This document shows positions 7,859-14,361 of a stretch of DNA of 14,361 nucleotides, in pieces. Below the pieces are notes generated by a model that was not told the origin of the DNA, made no database searches, and saw only the letters and a list, made by a program, of their open reading frames with translations. Position 1 is the stretch's first letter; the number at the start of each line of letters is the position of its first letter. The position numbers and the translations under genes were made by a program. Source of the stretch: CAYWNA01 sp964459305 (GTDB lineage: Bacteria > Planctomycetota > Planctomycetia > Pirellulales > Pirellulaceae); the NCBI GenBank assembly GCA_964459305.1, contig CAYWNA010000310.1:1-14361 (forward strand), in the 5' to 3' direction.

Positions 7859-10550
7859 AACGTGGTGCTTCCCTGCCCCGTTGTGAATGCCCAGCGTTGG
7901 CCGTGACGCCTTCGTAGCGAAGCAGGGTCGAGCCGGGCTTGGACTCGATCCGGATTCGCAATTGCAGCAATTCGTGTCCGCTCATTTCCGTGCGGGCCGG
8001 CTCCTCGTAGGTCTCGCCGGTGATGCTCACCAGATACTTGGCTGCCGGGTCGATCTTGCGAAGGCAAATCCGCCGAGTGTCATCCGGAGCATCGGGGCGG
8101 CGGAAGATGAACGCGCATCCCCGGTTCAAGTCCGGGCGATGAAGCTGGTAGGCGTACCAGTCCTTCTGGCTCGTCGTCAGATCCATCAGCGGGTAGATGT
8201 CGCCCAGAAACAACGGCCGGAGTTGCTTGAGTTCCGCGATCCCCTTGCTGGCCAACTCAGCAGGGAAGTCGTCGTGCAGGATGCGTTCGTAAAGGACCAC
8301 GCTCGATGTCATCGCGCTGCGAAAGCTATAGGGATGCATGTCCCAGAGCGGGCCGGCATGAAAGGGGAGGTACAAACTCAGGCCCGCGGTGTGAACTTGA
8401 TCGGCGCGGGCCATCCGAAGCCAGTACTCCTCGCCTTTCAGGCCTTCACCGATGTCGTTCATATCGCTCCGCCACAGCGGGTACGAGAGCGAGCAGATTT
8501 CCACGTCGATACGTCGCCCGCCGCTCGCGCAATTGTCGATCGTTAAGCCGGGATTGCGGCGTATCAACTCCGACCACATCTGATAGAGGCCATCGACGTA
8601 CTTCATCTCCGTTGTCCCCTGGCGATCGGTTTCATCGTTCTGACGCCAGAAACCGAGGGGATCTACGTTGAAGTCGTTTCGATACATATCGACCCCCCAC
8701 TCTTTGATCCGCTCGTCGAGAAAATCGGTGAGGAACCGGCGGGCCTCTGGATCGCCGAGGTTGTAGAGCCGAGTACTACCCTCGCCCAGCAAGAACTCGG
8801 GATGCTCCCGCTCGAACCGTGTTCCGACCACAACTCGTTCCGGCTCGAACCAAAGTACGAACATCATCCCGGCTTGGTGGGCCGCATCGCCAAGGGGTCG
8901 CAGGCCGCGAGGGAAGTCGTCCGGGCGAGGATACCAATTGCCAACATTGAGATGCCACGGACGCGGATACCAATAGGCATCCATCCAATACGCTTCACAA
9001 CCGAGTTCCGCCGCCTTCTTGATGATGGCCAGTTGATTCTGCTCGGTCGCCTCTTTGCCGCTGCGGTAAACGGTTGCCGCCGTGTTGTGGCAGACGGGCG
9101 GCGCGGCGGGCTGGCCGTCGCGATGCTGCACATAGTGCTTCAGCAAGAGTTGCCGGAATCGGTTGTGGCCGCGGATCATCGCGGCACCGGCATAGCGAAG
9201 CAACACAATACGCGGAGTTCGCACTCGCTCGCCGGGATGCAGCCGAAAATGGGTCGTCGCCATTCCTGCGCCGACCGTGAGGCTGCCGTCCAACTCGCGT
9301 GCAAACTCGGTGGCCCACTGGCCCGACCATCCGACCGCCAAAATCCATCCGCAATCGGGCCCCAGGAAGTTGAAAAAGGGTAACGATCCTCCCGTGACTC
9401 CGTTCCGCAGCCTTCCGGCATTGGAGGATCTTCCGCCAACGGTCGCGAACTCTCGCAGTTGGCTCGGGGCCAGAGGTTCGTCGTGGGGCAGGAACGACAC
9501 GAGAGTTTCGGAAAGGTGGTTGTCATCGCCGCGCGACGAACGCAATAGGACCGATTGGTCCGCCTCGGCCTCAAGTAGCGTGGCGTCGAGGGGAAGAAAA
9601 CTATCGATGACCGGCGTGTCGGTCGTCCCCTTGTTCACCAGGTAGAACACCCAATCGATCGCCGCTGCATCTCCGTACGTAGTGACATGACACTCCAACA
9701 GCAGTCCCGTCTTCGGGCACTTGTAAGATACGACGCGTCGGAGGCCGTCTTTGGCGGGGCGGGATTCAGTTGAATACTCCCAGGTTGGCAAGAGCACCTC
9801 GGAAGGCTGGCCATCGTACGTGAACGAAAACGGGGCAGTCGTCTGCCGGGTCCGCCGATGCGGCAGAAGCGGCAACTCATCAAGGAACCGCGTGGACCCA
9901 TCGTCCAGCTTGACCGCTGCGTCGGCCCACGTGCATTGGTCCCAACCTCGGCCATTGCCGCCGTCATCCACTTCCAGGACAAACTCCTTCGTCCCATGCA
10001 AAGGCACTTTCACGGTGACCGGGTTATTTCGCAGCTTCAGCACCGGCGTTGAGAACAGCCGCTTGCCGGCGACAACAACGTGAAACCTGACCGAGCCGGC
10101 CTCGGCGTTGCTTTGCGTGTTCGCGTTGTCGTCGATGCCCACTAGCGCGGTGAACTCGACCGCTGGTCGGCTCAAGCGCACCTGCACGGCTGCGGGCGCA
10201 TCCATGAAAATCCCATGCGCGTACTGCCTGTCGGCGAGCTTCAACGGAGTGTCCCACACGGTACGGCTCTTGAGTACTTCGTGGCTTTTCCTCAAAACGA
10301 CCAGCGCGTCCGCCGGGGCAGACTGCGAATGAGGCTTCGCTATGGCTCGCGGCTTGGCAAACGCGGTGGCGGCCCACTCGTGCGCCAGACGAATCTCCTC
10401 GGCCAGCTTCGCCTCTTCCTCGTGTTCGGCCGCAATGGAGTGCCTTGTGCAGTGGGCGAAACAAAGGGTCAGAGCCGCTAGTGCGACGGTCGCCCTGGTG
10501 AGCACTGGATGCCAAAGAGGTGTTCGCGGAGAGCAGCGTGAGCAAATCAT
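7857..10550 (-). CDS. NPCBM-GH36 secreted alpha-galactosidase
   Basis: The product has 897 residues. The ATG at 10550 follows GAGGA (10562-10558) by seven bases and opens a signal peptide ending near HSIAAE (about 36-41). An NPCBM-type carbohydrate-binding domain lies at about 80-228, with the landmarks YAHGIFMDAPA and FTALVGIDDNANTQ. Next comes the GH36 N-terminal beta-supersandwich (about 240-470), then the clan D barrel: YWMDAYWYPRPW, MMFVLWFEPERV, WGVDMYRNDFN with nucleophile D626, and IDNCASGGRRID with acid/base D682. PLWRSDMND and a C-terminal beta-sandwich (about 790-880) follow. All expected catalytic residues are present, so retaining hydrolysis of terminal alpha-galactose (or a closely related alpha-galactosidase/N-acetylgalactosaminidase activity) in the periplasm or outside the cell is well supported. 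It contrasts with the less canonical GH36-like protein at the end of the same gene series. Confidence 0.92.
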   Translation of the reverse strand: MICSRCSPRTPLWHPVLTRATVALAALTLCFAHCTRHSIAAEHEEEAKLAEEIRLAHEWAATAFAKPRAIAKPHSQSAPADALVVLRKSHEVLKSRTVWDTPLKLADRQYAHGIFMDAPAAVQVRLSRPAVEFTALVGIDDNANTQSNAEAGSVRFHVVVAGKRLFSTPVLKLRNNPVTVKVPLHGTKEFVLEVDDGGNGRGWDQCTWADAAVKLDDGSTRFLDELPLLPHRRTRQTTAPFSFTYDGQPSEVLLPTWEYSTESRPAKDGLRRVVSYKCPKTGLLLECHVTTYGDAAAIDWVFYLVNKGTTDTPVIDSFLPLDATLLEAEADQSVLLRSSRGDDNHLSETLVSFLPHDEPLAPSQLREFATVGGRSSNAGRLRNGVTGGSLPFFNFLGPDCGWILAVGWSGQWATEFARELDGSLTVGAGMATTHFRLHPGERVRTPRIVLLRYAGAAMIRGHNRFRQLLLKHYVQHRDGQPAAPPVCHNTAATVYRSGKEATEQNQLAIIKKAAELGCEAYWMDAYWYPRPWHLNVGNWYPRPDDFPRGLRPLGDAAHQAGMMFVLWFEPERVVVGTRFEREHPEFLLGEGSTRLYNLGDPEARRFLTDFLDERIKEWGVDMYRNDFNVDPLGFWRQNDETDRQGTTEMKYVDGLYQMWSELIRRNPGLTIDNCASGGRRIDVEICSLSYPLWRSDMNDIGEGLKGEEYWLRMARADQVHTAGLSLYLPFHAGPLWDMHPYSFRSAMTSSVVLYERILHDDFPAELASKGIAELKQLRPLFLGDIYPLMDLTTSQKDWYAYQLHRPDLNRGCAFIFRRPDAPDDTRRICLRKIDPAAKYLVSITGETYEEPARTEMSGHELLQLRIRIESKPGSTLLRYEGVTANAGHSQRGREAPR

Positions 10551-10573
10551 CGTCGAATCCTCATCATACGTGC

Positions 10574-10619
10574 GTCAGGTGGTCAATGTCCGCACCGATT
10601 CCCCTGGCACCAGGTGTGG
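10574..10619. repeat. Possible REP-like dyad element between two hydrolase genes
   Basis: The gap between the GH29-like and GH36 genes contains an inverted repeat, CCTGG (10603-10607), two bases, CCAGG (10610-10614). Beside it is a GC-rich stretch, CCGCACCGATTCCCCTGG, that does not look like a promoter or leader. The overall appearance recalls the short intergenic dispersed elements common in planctomycete-like genomes. Only one copy is visible here, so repetition cannot be shown. A direct repeat, CAATCAC, sits just beyond it (10622-10628 and 10631-10637). Confidence 0.3.
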
Positions 10620-10686
10620 CTCAATCACCACAATCACGTCTGGCAGCGGTTCTTTCGATCGTAAGGAGGCGAGACCATTTGTCGTG

Positions 10687-13293
10687 TCATGGGCGATACA
10701 CCTCCAACTCGTTGATGATCATCTGCGTGCCTTCCTGATTCGGGCCATCGGGTTTGAGGGCCCGGATGCGCACGTAGCGGGCGTTGGTCGATGGGAATGA
10801 GTGCTTCGCAATGCCGCCTTTGCAGGCGGTCAGGTGAGCCATAGTATTCCACGTTTCCCCGTCCGAAGAAAGGAGTAGCTTGTACTCGGTGGCATAGCCT
10901 CGCTTGGCGAAGCTGATCACTATCCGACTGACCGGATGGACCTTCTGCAGGTCCACTTCGAAAGTCCACGGCCACTCGTAGGCACCGCAAGCCCCGCTGT
11001 CGACATCACCGTCCACACCGAAGCGAGCAAAGTTGAATGCGCTGGGAAAAAGAGCCCCCGTGCCCTGGTTGCTCAGCAGGCGAGCGGGCTTGTGACTGGC
11101 CAGATTGCCCGGCGGCACGGCTTCAAGCGTGGAGCGAACGCGCGGTCCCGACGCCGGCAGCGGTTCGCTCAATTCGATCTTGAAAATCGTGTCGATGGGA
11201 TCTGCCGTTACGCTTTTCAACGGGATGGTCAAGCGGTCGTGGTTCTGTTGGAACGGCATTTCGGCATCCCTGTTCATCCAGCGGACCGACTTCACGCTTT
11301 GGGAGATCGGCCCAACGCTCAGGCTGCCCTCGCCCGGCATGCCCGACTTACCACGCGAGTTGTGGAGCACGTGCAAATAGACGGCATCGCGCGGGAGGTT
11401 CATTGTACTGTAACCCCAGGGCGCGTCCCAAATCGGGCCCGGGTTAACACGGGTGTAGGATTCGTACAAAGCGGGGATGCCCGGCGGGCTTGCCCAATCG
11501 GCCATCTTCGCGTGACATCGCCACACGTGCGAGTCATCGAGTTTCTCCAACTGTCCCACGCGGGTCTTCAGTGGGAGGCCGGTCTGAATGGTGGGACTGT
11601 GGTCGATGTTGGCCACATGGCCCTCGCCGATGAGCGATATTTGCACGCGAAGGTATTCGCGCCAATCCGAATGAACACCGACGGAGTATTCAAACTCGGG
11701 GTCGGCAAGCATCCGCCACGTCTCCACCGAATGACGCTTTGGCCAGTCGAAGTCGAAAGGCCAGAGGGCCCACATGCGATCTCCCCAGGCGCCCCATCCT
11801 TCCAGCACGATGATGTCCCAATCGCCGTTGCTGATCGTCGGGATCCCGTTCAGCACAATGAGGGTCTCCGGGCTGTAGCTCTTGATCATGCTGTAAAGCG
11901 AGTCCAGGGAAACGCCGTTCCAGCCTGCCCAGTCGAACCAGAGCGCGGCGGGCTTGTAGCGGCGCATCGCGTCCTCCACCGCAAGAATGGCCCCATTGGC
12001 ACCGCCGTTGTTGGCCAGATGCAAACCGCCGAAGTACATGCCGAACTTGATGCCCTCGGCCTCCAGGGCCTTCTTGTACTTGCCCACCACGTCGCCCAAG
12101 GGGTTGTCCGGATGATAGATGGATGGCCAGCGGTATTTGCCGCGCCCGTTGTTGTAAGAAATGAGCATCCCGACCTGGTACCCCTGTCGTTTCATGGTCT
12201 GGACAAACTCCGCGAACGAACGGTCCGGCAAGCATTCGGGCGTGTGGATCAGCGCGGTGAGCCTCGCCTCTTCGTACCACTTGTTGGGTCGCTCTTTGAC
12301 GGTGATCTTCAGCTCCTTTCGTGCAGACCCGCCTGTCTCGTCGGTGACTTGCACTTCGAACTTGCGCGTCTCCAGGGGAGCGGACCCAGCGACAACGCCA
12401 CGGATCGCTCCGTCCGGATCGAGGCGCAAGCCGTCGGGCAATCGACCGCCGGCTAGCGACCAGTGGTACGGAGGAGTGCCGCCTTCGGCCGTCAGAACGA
12501 AGTCGGAAGCCTGAAGTGCCAACCGGCGATCTCGCAGATTGTCCGCCATCTCCTGTTCGAGCGTGCCGGCCTGGACCACGCTGGCTCCCACATATGGCCA
12601 TTCGCGGAATGCGACGGGCATGTCGCCCGTGTGCGCATCCGCCATGGGCTTGGTCGAGATATCCAGGGCACCACGGCTTCGGTTTACCGAAAAGGTCAAC
12701 CCGGGAATCGCCCTGCCATCGTCTTGGCACAGACGAGCGTAGAAGCCGAATCGCCCGTCCTTCTGATTGGCAACCTTGAGCAACAGACGATTCCAGCCGG
12801 CGACAAGCTCCACGCCGCCCTTCACCATGTCCCGGTAGGGCGTACTATCAAGGCTGGATGCGACCAACGAGCCGTTCATCCAGGCTTTGAACTCGTTGTC
12901 CGCCCCAATTCGCAACTGGGCCTTCCATGCAGTCCGACTGTGCACATAGACATGGGCGTAGGCCACCTTCGCCGCGATCGATTCCCGACGTTTGACCTTG
13001 AAGTAACTGAACAGATCCTGATAGTCGTCGTAGTTTCGCGAGAAGAGCCGATCGTCGAAGTAACACCACGTCTTGCCGCCCGCCAGAGAACCCTCCCGCG
13101 GTTCGACGCGCGTCTCGTCGATCCAATCGCGCTCGAAGCCCGTGTTCGTCTGGTCGTTGTCGAATGTTCCGACCACCAGCCAGGTGTTGATGAAAGGAGT
13201 TGCTTCCGGCTCGTCCTCCGCTCCCACGGCGCTGCGAACCACCAGGACACTTCCGAACAGGAAGACGAAAAGGCGTGTCAGTCGTGACATCAT
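10687..13293 (-). CDS. Divergent GH29-like secreted alpha-fucosidase with Ig-like and F5/8C-type modules
   Basis: The product has 868 residues. Of two adjacent ATGs the first (13293) is seven bases after GGAGGA (13306-13301). The signal peptide ends near SAVGAE. A beta-rich jelly-roll-like region follows (about 35-195, including VAYAHVYVHS, WMNGSLVA and GWNRLLLKVAN). An Ig-like He_PIG-type domain (about 265-333) contains GGTPPYHWSLAGGRLPDGL. The GH29-type barrel starts at WYEEARLTALIH (339-350), includes a conserved GIKFGMYFGG strand and carries the nucleophile motif ALWFDWAG with D454. A C-terminal discoidin/F5/8C-like domain (about 730-868) ends in EVYRP. GH29 enzymes remove alpha-L-fucose by a retaining mechanism. 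The classic HHDG strand is absent here (SYNNGRGKY instead), so the substrate may not be ordinary fucose. It lies between the symporter and the GH36 gene, in the same orientation. Confidence 0.78.
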   Translation of the reverse strand: MMSRLTRLFVFLFGSVLVVRSAVGAEDEPEATPFINTWLVVGTFDNDQTNTGFERDWIDETRVEPREGSLAGGKTWCYFDDRLFSRNYDDYQDLFSYFKVKRRESIAAKVAYAHVYVHSRTAWKAQLRIGADNEFKAWMNGSLVASSLDSTPYRDMVKGGVELVAGWNRLLLKVANQKDGRFGFYARLCQDDGRAIPGLTFSVNRSRGALDISTKPMADAHTGDMPVAFREWPYVGASVVQAGTLEQEMADNLRDRRLALQASDFVLTAEGGTPPYHWSLAGGRLPDGLRLDPDGAIRGVVAGSAPLETRKFEVQVTDETGGSARKELKITVKERPNKWYEEARLTALIHTPECLPDRSFAEFVQTMKRQGYQVGMLISYNNGRGKYRWPSIYHPDNPLGDVVGKYKKALEAEGIKFGMYFGGLHLANNGGANGAILAVEDAMRRYKPAALWFDWAGWNGVSLDSLYSMIKSYSPETLIVLNGIPTISNGDWDIIVLEGWGAWGDRMWALWPFDFDWPKRHSVETWRMLADPEFEYSVGVHSDWREYLRVQISLIGEGHVANIDHSPTIQTGLPLKTRVGQLEKLDDSHVWRCHAKMADWASPPGIPALYESYTRVNPGPIWDAPWGYSTMNLPRDAVYLHVLHNSRGKSGMPGEGSLSVGPISQSVKSVRWMNRDAEMPFQQNHDRLTIPLKSVTADPIDTIFKIELSEPLPASGPRVRSTLEAVPPGNLASHKPARLLSNQGTGALFPSAFNFARFGVDGDVDSGACGAYEWPWTFEVDLQKVHPVSRIVISFAKRGYATEYKLLLSSDGETWNTMAHLTACKGGIAKHSFPSTNARYVRIRALKPDGPNQEGTQMIINELEVYRP

Positions 13294-13300
13294 TGCATAT

Positions 13301-13306
13301 TCCTCC
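13301..13306 (-). promoter_or_regulatory. Ribosome binding site of the GH29-like gene
   Basis: GGAGGA on the minus strand lies seven bases before the first of two consecutive ATGs (13293 and 13290) and favours the first. Confidence 0.65.
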
Positions 13307-13403
13307 AGGTCATCGTTGGTTGGGCATCAGGGGCGGAAAGAGCGGACAGGGAGCCGTACTGGTTCACACGTATCCCCCTTTTTCTCCTCACTGAGGTCCA
13401 CAA

Positions 13404-14361
13404 CTAATCGAAAACAAAATATAGCGCGAGCATGATCACCGCCAGCACACCCCAGAGACACCAGATAAGTCTCGGCTGGGTGCCTTGGTTGGCATAAGTT
13501 TCCTTCAACGTCGGCAGCTCTTCCTCGTCGGGCGACTTGCGGGTGCACAGGGAGACTACGACCATGAAAGCACAGATGCCCACAAACAGATAGAAGGCCA
13601 GCAGCAAGTAGTGGGGCCAAAACTGCTCGCTCGGCCAGTCCTTCAGATGGCACACGCCGATCGAAAGCGACACGATGGATCCGCCGATCAGGGCCCAGAT
13701 CGCCGCCGCTCCGGTGGCCCGTTTCCATAGGACACCGACCACGAACACCGCGGAGATGGGCGGGGCAATGAAGGACATAACGGCCGTGAACATGTCGAAC
13801 ATGTCCTTGCCGACGGTCTTCATGAAAAGGGCGAAAAACACGGCAACGGCGGCCGCGCCGATGGTGGTGGCGCGACCGACCCACTTGATCTGCTCCTGGG
13901 AAGCATTGGGGCGAAAGGTCTTGACGAAGATGTCCAGCGTGAAAACCGTGCTGAAGGAATTCAACCCGGAGTCCACCGTGCTGATCAGCGCGGCGATCAG
14001 CACTGCGACGATCAGGCCGATCATTCCCACCGGCAGGCAGCTCGTCACCATGGTCACGAATGCATCGTCCGAGTCGGCCAGGTTCGGATGGAGCACGAAG
14101 CAGAGGATTCCCGGCAACATGAACAAGAACGGCGGAAGGACCTTCAAGTATCCGGCGAACACCGTGCCAAGCTGCCCGTGGCGCAGGTCCTTGGCGCCAA
14201 GTACGCGCTGCACAATGGTCTGATCGGTACACCAGAACCAGATGCCAAGAACCGGATAGCCAAGAAACATCGCCGGCCAGGGGAAATCCGGATCGTCGGC
14301 AGGGCGAATCAGTTTCCAGTAGTCGGCCGGCACGCTGTCGACGAGCGTTTGAATACTCCCG
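13404..14361 (-). CDS. SGLT-like sodium:solute symporter (SSS family), 3' part
   Basis: This is the C-terminal 318 residues of a membrane transporter. The frame stays open through the right edge; the GTG at 14333 is internal to the protein, not the start. Motifs are close to the SGLT group of the SSS family. FWCTDQTIVQRVLGAKDL is followed by a YLKVLPPFLFMLPGI membrane segment and then STVDSGLNSFSTVFTLDIF, the conserved TM8-type region whose Ser/Thr side chains help form the sodium site. About eight further hydrophobic segments can be seen, ending with VLAVIMLALYFVFD. Full-length relatives have about 500-580 residues, so roughly 40% is missing. It would take up a sugar released by the secreted enzymes, driven by the sodium gradient across the inner membrane. 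It stops 110 bases before the GH29-like gene. The exact substrate cannot be read from this part. Confidence 0.92.
   Translation of the reverse strand, partial: GSIQTLVDSVPADYWKLIRPADDPDFPWPAMFLGYPVLGIWFWCTDQTIVQRVLGAKDLRHGQLGTVFAGYLKVLPPFLFMLPGILCFVLHPNLADSDDAFVTMVTSCLPVGMIGLIVAVLIAALISTVDSGLNSFSTVFTLDIFVKTFRPNASQEQIKWVGRATTIGAAAVAVFFALFMKTVGKDMFDMFTAVMSFIAPPISAVFVVGVLWKRATGAAAIWALIGGSIVSLSIGVCHLKDWPSEQFWPHYLLLAFYLFVGICAFMVVVSLCTRKSPDEEELPTLKETYANQGTQPRLIWCLWGVLAVIMLALYFVFD

Noticed and set aside
6823..7860. Plus-strand open frame of 345 codons
   Set aside because: It is fully antisense to the GH39-like gene. The minus-strand protein has signal peptide and catalytic motifs, and the plus-strand one has none.
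10936..12456. Plus-strand open frame of 506 codons
   Set aside because: It is antisense to the GH29-like gene, with composition typical of a complementary-frame shadow and no recognisable motif.
13386..13396. CCTCACTGAGG inverted repeat after the symporter gene as a terminator
   Set aside because: The arms are only five bases with a one-base loop, and no T-run follows in the direction of transcription. The minus strand continues with purines instead.
14331..14333. GTG as the start of the symporter
   Set aside because: The frame is open upstream to the window edge, and the protein from this point lacks about 40% of a normal SSS transporter, so the GTG is internal.

Overview
This window looks like one carbohydrate-utilisation locus from a GC-rich, Gram-negative-type environmental bacterium, most likely in the Planctomycetes-Verrucomicrobia-Lentisphaerae group. 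That placement is inference. It rests on the mix of secreted multi-domain glycoside hydrolases (LamG, NPCBM and F5/8C-type binding modules), an SGLT-like sodium:sugar symporter, a GntR/LacI hybrid regulator, and the absence of SusC/SusD-like genes. No 16S rRNA or other taxonomic marker is present.

Layout. Positions 1-999 (minus) hold the 5' part of a secreted TIM-barrel protein of the glycosyl-hydrolase-like type, cut by the left edge. Positions 1000-1205 are a divergent control region with candidate promoters in both directions and a small palindrome. Positions 1206-2318 (plus) encode the only plus-strand gene, a GntR-LacI hybrid transcription factor. It converges on a long minus-strand gene series. 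In transcription order, from the right edge leftwards, this reads: SGLT-like Na+/solute symporter (13404-14361, 5' end outside the window); divergent GH29-like alpha-fucosidase with Ig-like and discoidin-like modules (10687-13293); NPCBM-GH36 alpha-galactosidase (7857-10550); GH39-like hydrolase (6136-7845); secreted two-domain cupin (5188-5997); LamG-GH36-like hydrolase (2391-5129). Gaps are 110, 136, 11, 138 and 58 bases with no convincing terminator, so a single operon is plausible. No gap exceeds 300 bases.

How the parts fit. Every enzyme has an N-terminal signal peptide and most carry sugar-binding modules, so degradation probably takes place in the periplasm or outside the cell. Two alpha-galactosidase-type enzymes, a fucosidase-type enzyme and a GH39-type enzyme suggest a branched glycan containing galactose, fucose and perhaps xylose or another beta-linked sugar. 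The symporter would import a released mono- or oligosaccharide, and the regulator would sense an intracellular sugar. No sulfatase is visible, which argues weakly against a sulfated algal substrate, although the locus runs past both edges.

Three of the hydrolases depart from the usual active-site motifs of their families: the GH29-like, GH39-like and LamG-GH36 proteins. Their true specificities are therefore open, and they are the most interesting part of the window. No RNA genes, CRISPR arrays, transposases or integration sites were found.
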